Shown here in pieces: positions 41,380 through 50,856 of a stretch of DNA of 64,000 nucleotides. The position numbers and the translations under genes are program-made. Every line of letters begins with the position of its first letter. Positions within the stretch are counted from its first letter, which is position 1. Below the pieces are notes generated by a model. It was not told the DNA's origin. It saw only the letters and a list, made by a program, of their open reading frames with translations, and searched no databases. This DNA is from Haladaptatus sp. DYF46 (GTDB taxonomy: Archaea > Halobacteriota > Halobacteria > Halobacteriales > Haladaptataceae): the NCBI RefSeq assembly GCF_021083305.1, contig NZ_JAJFAY010000001.1, positions 496,001-560,000 of the forward strand, read 5' to 3'.

Positions 41380-41624
41380 AACCGACGAAGGACGACCACG
41401 CCGTCGTGGACCTGCTCGACGTGATTCTCAGGGACGGCGTCATCCTACAGGCGGACGTCATAATCACCATCGCGGACGTCCCGCTCGTCGGACTGAGCCT
41501 CAGGGCCGCCCTCGCAGGTATGTCCACGATGACCGACTACGGCTACTTCGAGGAGTGGGACGCCGCACAGCGGCAACTCGCTCGCGCGCCGGACGACCAT
41601 CCGTTGCTTCCCAACGACGAGTAA
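41376..41624 (+). CDS. gvpM: gas-vesicle protein GvpM
   Basis: The 82-residue GvpA-like protein has VVDLLDVILRDGVILQADVI and PLVGLSLRAALAGMSTMTDY. GvpM is essential and is thought to form vesicle tips or nucleate assembly with GvpJ. The ATG at 41376 overlaps the gvpL stop as ATGA. It is the last gene of the cluster. Its order after gvpL matches other haloarchaeal loci. Confidence 0.95.
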   Translation: MKPTKDDHAVVDLLDVILRDGVILQADVIITIADVPLVGLSLRAALAGMSTMTDYGYFEEWDAAQRQLARAPDDHPLLPNDE

Positions 41625-41688
41625 CCGATAAAGTCCCTGCATGGGCAACCACCGGCGGTACCCGTGGGACCGACGAGGTACGAACGCG

Positions 41689-41928
41689 ATGGCAACAACA
41701 CAGATCACGGAAGACGACGAGGGGAAGAAAGTCGTGGACGAATCGGGTGACGAGGTCGGTATCGTCTCGGACGTGGACCACGGCACCGCGCACATCGACC
41801 CGAACCCGGGCGTCACCGACAAGGTGAAATCGAAACTCGGGTGGGGAGACAGGGACGAGGACACCTACCCGCTCCAAGAGGAGATGGTTTCCTCCATCAC
41901 CGACGACGAAATCCGACTGCAAGCGTAG
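41689..41928 (+). CDS. PRC-barrel-like haloarchaeal protein
   Basis: The 79-residue protein has a compact PRC-barrel-like core: GKKVVDESGDEVGIVSDVDHG, read in two overlapping strands, then TAHIDPNPGVTDKVKSKLGW and a C-terminal TDDEIRL. Small PRC-barrel proteins are common in haloarchaea, and function is unassigned. The in-frame ATG at 41641 is rejected because its extra 16 residues are basic and not conserved-looking. It follows gvpM by 64 bp and may be read through from the gas-vesicle transcript. Confidence 0.75.
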   Translation: MATTQITEDDEGKKVVDESGDEVGIVSDVDHGTAHIDPNPGVTDKVKSKLGWGDRDEDTYPLQEEMVSSITDDEIRLQA

Positions 41929-41944
41929 TTCGCTTTCGACGAAG

Positions 41945-43042
41945 TCACTTTTCTTCCGGCGGATTCGACCCGATGGAGAGCGAGGAGGTCGGCGTGACGC
42001 GTTTTCCGTGCACCAAGTCGCCGAACACGATGCCGGCGAACTGCACGACGAGAACGAGGACCAACGGTCCGAGAAAGATGCCGTACCAGCCGAAGAGGAC
42101 GCCGCCGAGGATGTAGGCGAACATCACCAACCCAGTGTGCGTCGTTCGGCCCGAAATGTAGGGCCTGATGACGGTCTGTGGCAGGAGATCCAACAACAGC
42201 AGCGAGACGACGAAGAAGGCCACCGGGAACCAGAGAAGCCGGGTTCGAACCTGGAGCGCCTGCCAGCCGAAGTATATCGTGAGCGGAACGTACACCAATT
42301 TTCCGACGACGAGGGGGACGAACGTCGCAAGCCCGGTCAACAGGGCGAAGACGGTGGGCAGTGGAAACGCCACTCCCGCGGGGGCGATTGCGGCGAACCC
42401 GTTGTACAGAATCGTCGCCGCCACGCCGACGAGCAGGATGGTGAGTACGTTTCCGAAGTACACGATTGAGAGGTCCTCGTCCACCGCCGAGAGGTAGGCC
42501 ACGACGGCGCTCTCCTCGCCCATCTCGCCGCGGAACCACGACGCCAAGCGGTCCCCATCGCGGAGCGCAAAGAAAGCGAACGAAATGGAAAGGAACAGCG
42601 TGAGAAGGCTTCTGGAGAGGATTCCGAGCGATTTGAGCGCGGTCATGAACTCCCCCCACGCGGTTCCCAAGTCGGACCCGACGAGCCGTTGTGGATGCGA
42701 GAGCATCCCCGGAACGTCCGTCGAACCGGGAATCAACCGCGAGTAGTAGGCCTCGATGCCCGTTCCCGTGAACGCGCTGAGTTCCCGGACCCCGACGGCG
42801 ACGGTGTAGCCGACGAGGAACAGCGCCGGAAGGGAGAGCAAAAACAGCGTGCCCGCCGCCGAGAGCGTCTTCGATTCGATCTGCCCGGCCACCCGCCGGT
42901 ACACGGGGCGCGACCCGTAGTAGACGAACAACCCGAGGACGAGCGTGCCGACGAAGGCGTAGGCGACGAACGCGAGCGCCAACGCCAACGCGATTGCGAG
43001 TGCCCACCATCCCAGCCGTGACCGCCGTTCGGAACTCCCCAT
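41945..43042 (-). CDS. AI-2E family transporter
   Basis: The 365-residue protein belongs to the AI-2E (UPF0118) family of membrane permeases. About eight hydrophobic segments are seen, with the typical LGWWALAIALALALAFVAY start and the conserved PLVVGKLVYVPLTIYF and LFGWYGIFLGPLVLVL ends. The family includes the exporter of the quorum signal AI-2 and Na+/H+ exchangers, so the substrate is uncertain. The ATG at 43042 is preferred to the GTG at 43069. Confidence 0.9.
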   Translation of the reverse strand: MGSSERRSRLGWWALAIALALALAFVAYAFVGTLVLGLFVYYGSRPVYRRVAGQIESKTLSAAGTLFLLSLPALFLVGYTVAVGVRELSAFTGTGIEAYYSRLIPGSTDVPGMLSHPQRLVGSDLGTAWGEFMTALKSLGILSRSLLTLFLSISFAFFALRDGDRLASWFRGEMGEESAVVAYLSAVDEDLSIVYFGNVLTILLVGVAATILYNGFAAIAPAGVAFPLPTVFALLTGLATFVPLVVGKLVYVPLTIYFGWQALQVRTRLLWFPVAFFVVSLLLLDLLPQTVIRPYISGRTTHTGLVMFAYILGGVLFGWYGIFLGPLVLVLVVQFAGIVFGDLVHGKRVTPTSSLSIGSNPPEEK

Positions 43043-43123
43043 CGTCTTCGATACACGACCGGTCCCCAAAAGGATGTGTCCGTCGGACCGTCCGTACCTT
43101 CGAAAAAGCGACCGTAACGTTCG

Positions 43124-43849
43124 TTACCGCGTCTGAAGGTCGTCTTCGTCCTTGACGATACGGGTCTCCGCCTCGCCGCTCGTGTGCTCGTTCACGAGGT
43201 CGTAAAACTCGTTTTGCATCCCGGCGGGAAACGTCATGACGCCGACCCACGAGCCGTCGTTTTGCCACTCCTCGCGCTCCAAATCGCCGAACTGTCGAAT
43301 CCGCGATTGTGCGCTTCCGGCGTAGTTCGCGGGCACCTGCACCGCGATCGTCACTTCCTCGAATCGAATCGGAATGACGGGGCGGAGGGCCTCGAGCGCG
43401 TCGTCCACCTGTTGGTCAACGGGTTCCATCGGGTCCACGGAAAAGCCCGCCTGTTCCAGCGCGTTTTCGATGCGCTCCGGCGGATGGGGCGCGTTGTCCA
43501 TCTGCGGGTTGACCGCGTTGCGCGTGATGCGGTTGACCAACTGCTTGTGCTTTTGGTCCTGCATTTCCTTGCGCTGTTCGGCCGTTATCTGTATCTCCCC
43601 GCGCTCGATGACCTCGGGGATGATTTCGAGCGGGTCCGTCGTCTCGAAGACGTTCTCCAGATCTTCCTCGGCCGGTCTGTCCCCGCGGCTCGCGTTCTCG
43701 AACACGTCCTCGGCGGCGATGACGTCCTCGATGTCGCCGTCGAAGTCGCCGCGTTTCATGGCAAGCGCCGCGTCCGGGTCCACGAGTACCTCGAATCGAG
43801 CACCGTGCGATTCGAGACGCGCCGTCACCGCCTCGTCCAGTGATATCAT
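43124..43849 (-). CDS. sdo1: ribosome maturation protein SDO1/SBDS
   Basis: SBDS frees the 60S-type subunit of its anti-association factor during ribosome maturation. The 241-residue protein has an N-terminal FYSH domain (about 1-90) with EVIERGEIQITAEQRKEM, then a central helical domain and a C-terminal ferredoxin-like domain. The fit to archaeal SBDS is clear and the length normal. The upstream neighbour on the same strand is psmA, as in many archaeal genomes. Confidence 0.95.
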   Translation of the reverse strand: MISLDEAVTARLESHGARFEVLVDPDAALAMKRGDFDGDIEDVIAAEDVFENASRGDRPAEEDLENVFETTDPLEIIPEVIERGEIQITAEQRKEMQDQKHKQLVNRITRNAVNPQMDNAPHPPERIENALEQAGFSVDPMEPVDQQVDDALEALRPVIPIRFEEVTIAVQVPANYAGSAQSRIRQFGDLEREEWQNDGSWVGVMTFPAGMQNEFYDLVNEHTSGEAETRIVKDEDDLQTR

Positions 43850-43903
43850 ACCCGATGGTAAACGCGCCCACCTAAAAGATGTTTCCCGAGAAAGGCGTCG
43901 AGA

Positions 43904-44662
<759 letters not shown>

Positions 44663-44666
44663 AGTA

Positions 44667-45146
44667 TCACTCGAAATCGAGTTCCGTCGCGCCTACGAAC
44701 GAGTCATCGACCTGAATGTCGAATACGCCGTCACGGATGACGGCGGGACGATTTTCGTCCGCGAACACGACGCTTCTCTCGCCCAAAACTTCCCTTTGGC
44801 GACCTAAATACTTTTCTTCACAACCTCGCACCGTCCCGCTTACACCGCGGACGAACACGCCGACGGAATCGCCATCCACGTCGTCGATGCAGGCCAGCAC
44901 CGCTCGGGCCTCGTCGGTGTGTCCCCGACGAACCCGAACCAGCGCCTCACCTGTCCCCTCCTCGAACTCGAAGGAAAACACCGTCAGGTCCGCGTCCGCG
45001 CTTCCGGCGTCCCCGAGGAAGTTCTGTGCCGCGAACCAGATACTTCGTTGGAACGACCGACGGTCGATGTCCGCGTCGGGCCACGTCTCGAGTCCGACCG
45101 CGAGATACCGCCAGTGGGGCCTGATGTGCTTCGGGAGGTGCTTCAT
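44667..45146 (-). CDS. rnp2: RNase P protein component 2 (Pop5/Rnp2)
   Basis: The 159-residue protein begins MKHLPKHIRPHWRYLAVGLE and has the Pop5 core SIWFAAQNFLGDAGSADADL and VRRGHTDEARAVLACID. Pop5 pairs with Rpp30 and with the RNA in RNase P, which matures the 5' ends of tRNAs. It lies directly before psmA. Rpp30 is encoded 1.2 kb upstream on the same strand. The start is ATG 45146. Confidence 0.94.
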   Translation of the reverse strand: MKHLPKHIRPHWRYLAVGLETWPDADIDRRSFQRSIWFAAQNFLGDAGSADADLTVFSFEFEEGTGEALVRVRRGHTDEARAVLACIDDVDGDSVGVFVRGVSGTVRGCEEKYLGRQREVLGERSVVFADENRPAVIRDGVFDIQVDDSFVGATELDFE

Positions 45147-45365
45147 TCGGAGCTCTGGTGTCGATTGGGTGGCGATGGGTTTGAATGGCTTGCTCTCGCG
45201 TCGGGAGGACGGGAAGCGGTTTGGCCGCTATTCGACGGACGAGCGCGTTCTTCTCGGATTTCGAAACACACCGAACCAATAGAATTAACTCCTCGCAATA
45301 TGATATGTCGGACGAAGCAACAGGGCTTTCGCCGAAAGGCAGGTGTCAAAGCACCTACCCTGCTT

Positions 45366-45384
45366 GCTTCGAGGCTATCGAAGC
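45366..45384 (+). promoter_or_regulatory. hairpin touching the ATG of the small gene
   Basis: GCTTCGA (45366-45372) pairs with TCGAAGC (45378-45384) around a 5-nt loop, ending at the base before ATG 45385. In the RNA it would cover the translation start region. Confidence 0.5.
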
Positions 45385-45594
45385 ATGTCCGACAACGAAC
45401 CTTCTCAAGAAAAGAGTATCGCCATCAAACAGGTCGGCCTCCGCTTCCGCGGCATCGACGCAGACGACGTGGACAAGGAACTTCTCGGCGCGATTCACGC
45501 CGTGCTGGACGAGCAGGAGTTGCCCGTCAGCAGCATCCCCGTCGAACCGCGCAAGCCGTACGTTCCCCAGCAGTCGGGTCCGCATCGACCCTGA
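45385..45594 (+). CDS. small haloarchaeal protein in the rnp gene cluster
   Basis: The 69-residue protein (MSDNEPSQEKSIAIKQVGL) is compact, with a beta-alpha pattern IAIKQVGLRFRGIDADDVD and HAVLDEQELPVSSIPVEP. It lies on the opposite strand, within the gap between rnp2 and the methyltransferase. The family is not recognised. The ATG at 45385 is used because the longer frame (from 45343) adds no conserved sequence and crosses a hairpin. Confidence 0.55.
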   Translation: MSDNEPSQEKSIAIKQVGLRFRGIDADDVDKELLGAIHAVLDEQELPVSSIPVEPRKPYVPQQSGPHRP

Positions 45595-45773
45595 GCGGAA
45601 CACGAACCGCTCGGGGATGACCGTTATTTTCGTGTCGTTCGCGGCTCGGAGCGGACACGATTGCGACGTGACGAGCGGACGGTATCGAAACTGCGGAACT
45701 TCGTCGGTATCGGCTGGATTCAGCTATTTCGACGGAGTTCGGCGATATCGGTCAGCCGAAACCGTCGACGTAC

Positions 45774-46379
45774 TCACGCCCGTTCCGCGACCAGCACGCC
45801 GACTTGGTCGTGAACCCGCTCCACGGCGGTCAACGAGAACCCGTTGTCGGTCAGCACGTCGGCCAGATGTCCAACTGTGGACGGGTCGTCCACTTCCGGG
45901 CTGTAGAACGGTTCGTCGGGGTCGGGCAGGTCGAAGAACATCACGTCGCCGAGGACGAATTTCCGCGGGCCGAGTTCCGCAATGGCCTCGATTGCTTCGC
46001 GCTTTTCGTCATCGGAGAGGTGGTGCATGGCGAAGTTCGAGACGACGATGTCGATCTCCTCGTCCACGTTCGGGTCCCGGAACTTCCCTTCGCCGAACAC
46101 GACGTTCTCGATGCCGTTCGCCTCTGCCTTCGTTCGCGCTTCGTCCATCATCCCCTCGCTGATGTCGCGACCGATGACGCGCTTCGCATGAGGGGCGAGC
46201 GCGAGGGCGATCGCGCCCGTTCCGGTCCCCAAATCGAGGACGGTATCGTCATCGTCCGGGTCAGCGTGGTCCACGACGAGCGAGACGCAGGCGCGGTACT
46301 CCTCGCTGTCCTGTGAATCGTCGTAGTCGCCCGCGATGTCGGAAAAGCGGTCGGCGTGTTCCTCAATCGTCTTCTTCAT
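45774..46379 (-). CDS. class I SAM-dependent methyltransferase
   Basis: The 201-residue protein has SAM motif I VLDLGTGTGAIALALAP at about residue 45, then ISEGMMDEARTKAE and the motif-II-like VVSNFAMHHLSDDEK. Such a gene commonly lies between Rpp30 and Pop5 in haloarchaea, so it may act on RNA or a related factor. ATG 46379 is preferred over the start at 46388. It overlaps the Rpp30 gene by 17 bp. Confidence 0.88.
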   Translation of the reverse strand: MKKTIEEHADRFSDIAGDYDDSQDSEEYRACVSLVVDHADPDDDDTVLDLGTGTGAIALALAPHAKRVIGRDISEGMMDEARTKAEANGIENVVFGEGKFRDPNVDEEIDIVVSNFAMHHLSDDEKREAIEAIAELGPRKFVLGDVMFFDLPDPDEPFYSPEVDDPSTVGHLADVLTDNGFSLTAVERVHDQVGVLVAERA

Positions 46380-47067
46380 ACCGCCCACGTTTCACGCCGG
46401 GGGCTATGAAATCGTCGGAGCGAATCGTTCGATTTCGCTCGGCGAGACGACCCCATTCCCGGAGTCCGTCCTCGATTTGCTCGGGGGAAAAGCCGATGAC
46501 CTCGCCCACTGCTTTCAGTTCGCGCGGGCCTCGCAGGTGGAGGTGAGAGGAGGGGTCGCCGCTGACGACGAACGGCGCGTCGTACTGGACCACCAGTTCG
46601 CGGAGTTTACGGAGATCCTGTATCGCCTGCACCCGCGGGCCGCCGTCGGCGCGAAGGATACGCGACAGGTTGAACTCGACCCGGACGCCGTGTTCGGCGG
46701 CGGCCTTCGCCAGCACGTGATTGAAATCGCCGCGGCCGCGCATCGGGTGGGCCAACACGTCGATTCGTTCCTCCTCGACGGCGAAGCGATTGAGTTTGAC
46801 CGTTCCCCCGTGAAACAGGAGTATCGTCGTCTTCGGGCGGAAGTTTCCGACGTGACCGCTCGCCTGCGAGGGGTTGTCCGCGCGGATTTCGAGGCCATCC
46901 ACCACGTCCAGTCCGTAGGCGTCGCTGATTCGCTCCGCGTCGAAGTCGGCGCGGGAGTCGCCGTGGTTACGGACGACGATGCCGTCGTATCCGTAGTCGG
47001 CGGCGGTGGCGGCGAACCGTGCGACGGTGCCCTCCCCATCGGGAACGGCGTGAACGCCCTCGTACAT
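46363..47067 (-). CDS. rnp3: RNase P protein component 3 (Rpp30/Rnp3)
   Basis: The 234-residue protein is a TIM barrel-type RNase P subunit with YEGVHAVPDGEGTVARFA, DFNHVLAKAAAEHGVRVEFN and APFVVSGDPSSHLHLRGP. It pairs with Pop5 in the catalytic core of RNase P. The C-terminal part (EQIEDGLREWGRLAERN) overlaps the start of the methyltransferase gene. The frame is well conserved in shape and the length is typical. Confidence 0.94.
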   Translation of the reverse strand: MYEGVHAVPDGEGTVARFAATAADYGYDGIVVRNHGDSRADFDAERISDAYGLDVVDGLEIRADNPSQASGHVGNFRPKTTILLFHGGTVKLNRFAVEEERIDVLAHPMRGRGDFNHVLAKAAAEHGVRVEFNLSRILRADGGPRVQAIQDLRKLRELVVQYDAPFVVSGDPSSHLHLRGPRELKAVGEVIGFSPEQIEDGLREWGRLAERNRTIRSDDFIAPGVKRGRYEEDD

Positions 47068-47237
47068 TGCTCGTTTTCGGGTGTGCGGCCGCGAGACTTG
47101 GCGCTTGCGACTCGCGGTTCGGGCGACGGCGGTCCCGACCGGAGTCGGAACTGATTAGCCGTTCCAGTGACACCGGAGAGGTAAGCCCAAGCGGTTTTCC
47201 CGTCTCAACACCTAGGGCCGAAAGGTTCAGTAACAGA

Positions 47238-48311
47238 ATGGACAGCCACCCACCGACCTCCCCGACCTCCGACGACCCCTCCGAGGATGACCTCGAATGG
47301 TGCCATCAGGCCGTTCAGGGAGTTTCCCGAACGTTTGCCATCACCATCGATCTCCTCGATGCGCCGATGGCCGATGCCATCTGCGTCGGATACCTCCTCT
47401 GTCGTGTCGCCGACACCATCGAGGATGCGGGCCACATTCCGCCCGCCGAACAAACGAGTCTCCTCTATCAGTACGACGCCGTCCTCGACCCGACCGATTC
47501 GACGACGATAGACGAGTTCCGGGAGGCGGTAGACCAGTGGATACCGGACGACGAGGGCGACGACGATGCCGACTGGTCCGTGGTCGCGAACGCACCTCGA
47601 ATCGTCAAAACGTTCGACGCCTGTTCGCCGTCCGTCCGCGAGGCGATTCGACCGCCCGTCCGCGAACTCGTCGGCGGCATGGCGATGTTCGTCGAACGAC
47701 ACGCGGACGAGGGCGGCCTTCGAATCGGAACGCGGGCCGAACTGGAGGAGTACTGCTACTACGTCGCCGGAACCGTCGGCGAACTCATCACGAACCTCGT
47801 CTGTCGGGACGCGGACTCGGCGCAAGCGAACCGCCTCCGCGAAACGTCCGAGTCGTTCGCACTCCTCCTGCAACTCGTCAACGTCACCAAGGACGTGTAC
47901 GTCGATTACCACGACGAGAACAACGTCTACCTCCCCGAGACATGGCTCGAAGACGCCGACGTACCACAGGACGACCTCTGTGATCCCGAACACAGCGACG
48001 ACGTCGCGGACGTCGTCGCCCGAACAGCGGACCACGCCCACAGTTTCACCGACGACGCCCAAACGTATCTGGAGAGCATGCCGCGCGAACGCGGCAATCG
48101 CCTCGTCGCGTGGACGATTCCCTACCTCCTCGCCGTCGGCACGCTTCGTGAAGTGCGAAAACGGCCGGAAGACGCGCTTCGCCGCGCCGGAGTCAAGGTG
48201 TCCCGCGAGGAAGTCCACGCCCTCATCACCTCGCTCGCGGGCGGCGTCGAACGCGAAACACTGGGCGAGTTGCGGCGCACGATTTCTGAACGGCCGTTCC
48301 ACCTGTCCTGA
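47238..48311 (+). CDS. squalene/phytoene synthase family protein
   Basis: The 357-residue enzyme joins two isoprenyl diphosphates head to head. The first Asp-rich motif is ADTIED at residues 58-63, and the second is near 215-233 (VTKDVYVDYHDENNVYLP). The VSRTFAITIDLL segment (29-40) is the typical substrate-binding start. The DTIED form resembles squalene synthase more than phytoene synthase. Squalene supplies membrane apolar lipids in haloarchaea. The long ORF upstream from 47019 overlaps rnp3 and is not used. Confidence 0.88.
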   Translation: MDSHPPTSPTSDDPSEDDLEWCHQAVQGVSRTFAITIDLLDAPMADAICVGYLLCRVADTIEDAGHIPPAEQTSLLYQYDAVLDPTDSTTIDEFREAVDQWIPDDEGDDDADWSVVANAPRIVKTFDACSPSVREAIRPPVRELVGGMAMFVERHADEGGLRIGTRAELEEYCYYVAGTVGELITNLVCRDADSAQANRLRETSESFALLLQLVNVTKDVYVDYHDENNVYLPETWLEDADVPQDDLCDPEHSDDVADVVARTADHAHSFTDDAQTYLESMPRERGNRLVAWTIPYLLAVGTLREVRKRPEDALRRAGVKVSREEVHALITSLAGGVERETLGELRRTISERPFHLS

Positions 48312-48371
48312 TTTTCGGTTGGTCGCTGTTCTCGATTCGTCTACGATATCGGTACCGTCGACAGTCGTGGC

Positions 48372-49229
48372 TCAGTATTCGTAAAAGCCCCTACCGGTTT
48401 TCTTGCCGAGGTCGCCCGCGTCCACCTTGCGCTTCAACAGATAGGCGGGTTTGTATCGGTCGCCGAGTTCCTCGAACAGCGTCTGACTGGCGTCGAGACA
48501 GATGTCCAGTCCGATGTGGTCCGCGAGCGTGAGCGGACCCATGGGGACGTTCGTTCCGAGCGTCATTCCCTTGTCGATGTCCTCCTTGTCCGCGACGCCC
48601 TCGTCGTAGGCGCGGATGCCCTCGTTGATCCACGGCATGAGGATGCGGTTGGTGACGAATCCGGGTTTGTCGTCGGACTCCCACGTCTCCTTGCCGAGTT
48701 CCTCCGCGAGGTCGTGGGCGAGGGTGACGACGGCCTCGTCCGTCTTCTCGCCGACGACCAACTCGACGCCCTTCATGATGGGGACGGGGTTCATGAAGTG
48801 CAGGCCGACGATTTTCTCTTCGCGGTCGGTGACGCTGGCGATGGTCGTTATCGAGAGCGTGCTGGTGTTCGTGGCGAGGACGACGTCCTCGGGAAGCACG
48901 TCGTCCAACTCCGCGAAGATGTCCTGTTTGATGTCCATGTTCTCGACGGCGGCCTCGACGACGAAGTCACAGTCCGCGAGGTCGTCGAGTTTGGTCGTAC
49001 CCGTAATATTCGAGAGCGCCTCGTCGGCCTCTTCCCGACTCATCTTGTCCTTTCCGACGAACCGGTCGAGACTGCTCTCGATGGTGTCGAACCCGTTTTC
49101 CACGAACTCCGTCTCGATGTCGCGCATGACCACGTCGAACCCGTTCGTCGCGGCGACTTGCGCGATGCCGCTGCCCATGGTGCCTGCCCCGATCACGCCG
49201 ATGCTGTCGATGTCGGAAAGCGTCCGCAT
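48372..49229 (-). CDS. 3-hydroxyacyl-CoA (3-hydroxybutyryl-CoA) dehydrogenase
   Basis: The 285-residue protein has the Rossmann motif [10 protein letters not shown] at about residues 13-22 and the catalytic His in [17 protein letters not shown]. The C-terminal helical half with [18 protein letters not shown] and [14 protein letters not shown] completes the enzyme. It is a paralogue of the protein at 11056 but has a different context, with no partner gene of beta-oxidation beside it. The ATG 49229 is preferred to the one at 49286. Confidence 0.93.
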   Translation of the reverse strand: MRTLSDIDSIGVIGAGTMGSGIAQVAATNGFDVVMRDIETEFVENGFDTIESSLDRFVGKDKMSREEADEALSNITGTTKLDDLADCDFVVEAAVENMDIKQDIFAELDDVLPEDVVLATNTSTLSITTIASVTDREEKIVGLHFMNPVPIMKGVELVVGEKTDEAVVTLAHDLAEELGKETWESDDKPGFVTNRILMPWINEGIRAYDEGVADKEDIDKGMTLGTNVPMGPLTLADHIGLDICLDASQTLFEELGDRYKPAYLLKRKVDAGDLGKKTGRGFYEY

Positions 49230-49406
49230 GGTGGCGACTGCTCCGGGAGCGGTTGTAAGGATAGCGGAACGCGAGCGGGAGGACAAAATCTGTTGACACA
49301 GTAACTATCCGGACAGGTCGGATGGCGAAACATTCAATATGAGTGAGTGGGAGAAAGAAACGAATCGGTGAGGGCAGTGAGGGAACACGAGACAGGCGAA
49401 GATGAC

Positions 49407-49946
49407 GTGACCGAACCGACGGACGTGAAATACGTCGGACCAGCGACGGCGGCGGTTCTCGAAGGCGTGTCGTTCGGCGTCGAGGACATCCGGAACCGAA
49501 CCGTCTCCTACGAGATGCTCCGCGGAGCGGGCGTCAATCCGGGCGTTGCGGGGCGTCTACGGCGCGAACACTCCCTTTCGTGGTCGTTCGAGTCGGGCAA
49601 CGACCTCCGAGGACGGTCCACGCAGGTCCGCGGTCTTCGAGACGAAGAGCGCGCGTGGATCGCGGCCAGTTCCGGCGACTGGGAACGTGAGACACCCGAA
49701 ACGGCCACGACCGACGGGAGCGGGGACGCGAAGGCGGAGGAAGCGGCGTGGCGCGACCGGAGCAGTCCCGACCCCGTGACCGACGTGCCGGAAATCGACG
49801 AGCGACTGGCCGAGGAACTCGCGGAGGCGGGTATCACCTCGGTTCGGAGTCTCGCCATCGCCAACCCGGAACGAGTCGCAGACTCGCTCGCGTTCGACCA
49901 AGATCGAGTTGTCGAATGGCGCGATTCCGCCCACGAACTGCTGTGA
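49407..49946 (+). CDS. helix-hairpin-helix protein, DUF7409-like
   Basis: The protein has two HhH-like motifs, DVKYVGPATAAVLEGVSFGV near the N-terminus and VPEIDERLAEELAEAGITSV near the C-terminus, separated by a charged linker. Such domains bind DNA or RNA non-specifically. I recall similar haloarchaeal proteins under DUF7409. The start is uncertain: GTG 49407 gives 179 residues, while the GTG at 49347 gives 199. It is monocistronic, with a hairpin and T-run after the stop. Confidence 0.65.
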   Translation: MTEPTDVKYVGPATAAVLEGVSFGVEDIRNRTVSYEMLRGAGVNPGVAGRLRREHSLSWSFESGNDLRGRSTQVRGLRDEERAWIAASSGDWERETPETATTDGSGDAKAEEAAWRDRSSPDPVTDVPEIDERLAEELAEAGITSVRSLAIANPERVADSLAFDQDRVVEWRDSAHELL

Positions 49947-49950
49947 ATTT

Positions 49951-49967
49951 ACTACTATCGTAGTTTT
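49951..49967 (+). terminator. hairpin with T-run after the HhH gene
   Basis: ACTAC (49951-49955) pairs with GTAGT (49960-49964) and runs into TTTT. The stem is only 5 bp, so it may be a weak terminator. Confidence 0.4.
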
Positions 49968-49976
49968 CTATTCGCA

Positions 49977-49990
49977 CAATAGAGCTATTG
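49977..49990 (+). promoter_or_regulatory. operator-like inverted repeat upstream of the aldolase operon
   Basis: CAATAG-AG-CTATTG is symmetrical, 48 bp before the TATA box of the aldolase. A regulator of gluconeogenesis might bind there. Confidence 0.4.
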
Positions 49991-50037
49991 AGAAGGCTGA
50001 AATCAATCGTTTAGGTTCGGGCGCTACCAGTACACTC

Positions 50038-50045
50038 TTATATAT
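50038..50045 (+). promoter_or_regulatory. TATA box of the aldolase-FBPase operon
   Basis: TTATATAT lies 18-25 bp before the ATG at 50063. The spacing implies a leaderless mRNA. Confidence 0.65.
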
Positions 50046-50062
50046 CGTCGGCGCAGTTCGGA

Positions 50063-50854
50063 ATGATGATTCCGCTGACTGACTCGCAAGTCACGCGAGA
50101 CGGCAAAGCACTCATTCTCGCTCACGACCACGGGCTGGAACACGGACCGTCAGCCGACTTCGGCTCCGTTCCGGAGACGCTTGACCCCGAGAAGGTGTTC
50201 GAAACCGCGACCCACGACGCGGTCACGTGCCTCGCTGTCCAGAAAGGCCTCGCGGAGACGTACTACCCCTCCTACGAGGACGACGTGAACCTGCTCGCCA
50301 AACTCAACGGGACGAGCAACCTCTGGATGGGCGAACCGTACTCGCCCCAGAACTGGACGGTCGATTACGCCGCCGAACTCGGCGCGGACGCCGTCGGGTA
50401 CACCGTTTACTCCGGTTCGAACCACGAGTGTAACATGTACGAGGACTTCCGCGACGTGCAGGAGCGGGCACACCGCGAATACGACATGCCCATCGTCATG
50501 TGGTCGTACCCGCGCGGACAGGGCCTCAAGAACGACACCAAGGAGAGCACCATCGCCTACGCGACCCGAATCGCGCTCGAAATCGGCGCTGACATGGCGA
50601 AGGTCAAATATCCCGGCTCCCGCGAATCCATGGAGTGGGCGGTCAAGTCCGCCGCGGACATGCCCGTCGTCATGAGCGGCGGTTCGAAGACCAGCGACTA
50701 CGACTTCCTCTCCAGCGTCGAAGCCGTGATGGACGCCGGTGGTTCCGGACTCGCGGTCGGTCGCAACGTCTGGCAGCGCGACGACCCCGAGCGAATCCTC
50801 GACGCGCTCGAAAAGGTCATCTTCGAGGGCGCAACCGCCGACGAAGCGCTCTAA
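50063..50854 (+). CDS. archaeal class I fructose-bisphosphate aldolase
   Basis: The 263-residue protein belongs to the DhnA/archaeal class I aldolase family, with LILAHDHGLEHGPSADF near the start, the Schiff-base Lys in DMAKVKYPGS and the phosphate-binding GGSKTSDYDFL. It cleaves or forms fructose-1,6-bisphosphate. The close relative ADH synthase for aromatic amino acids shares the fold, but the partner FBPase argues for gluconeogenesis. It is translated from ATG 50063 and begins the operon. Confidence 0.88.
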   Translation: MMIPLTDSQVTRDGKALILAHDHGLEHGPSADFGSVPETLDPEKVFETATHDAVTCLAVQKGLAETYYPSYEDDVNLLAKLNGTSNLWMGEPYSPQNWTVDYAAELGADAVGYTVYSGSNHECNMYEDFRDVQERAHREYDMPIVMWSYPRGQGLKNDTKESTIAYATRIALEIGADMAKVKYPGSRESMEWAVKSAADMPVVMSGGSKTSDYDFLSSVEAVMDAGGSGLAVGRNVWQRDDPERILDALEKVIFEGATADEAL

Positions 50855-50856
50855 CG

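Noticed and set aside
45185..46162. 325-codon frame on the + strand across the rnp2 gap and methyltransferase
   Set aside because: It is Arg/Ser-rich and mostly antisense to the methyltransferase. The small gene at 45385 explains the only plausible part.
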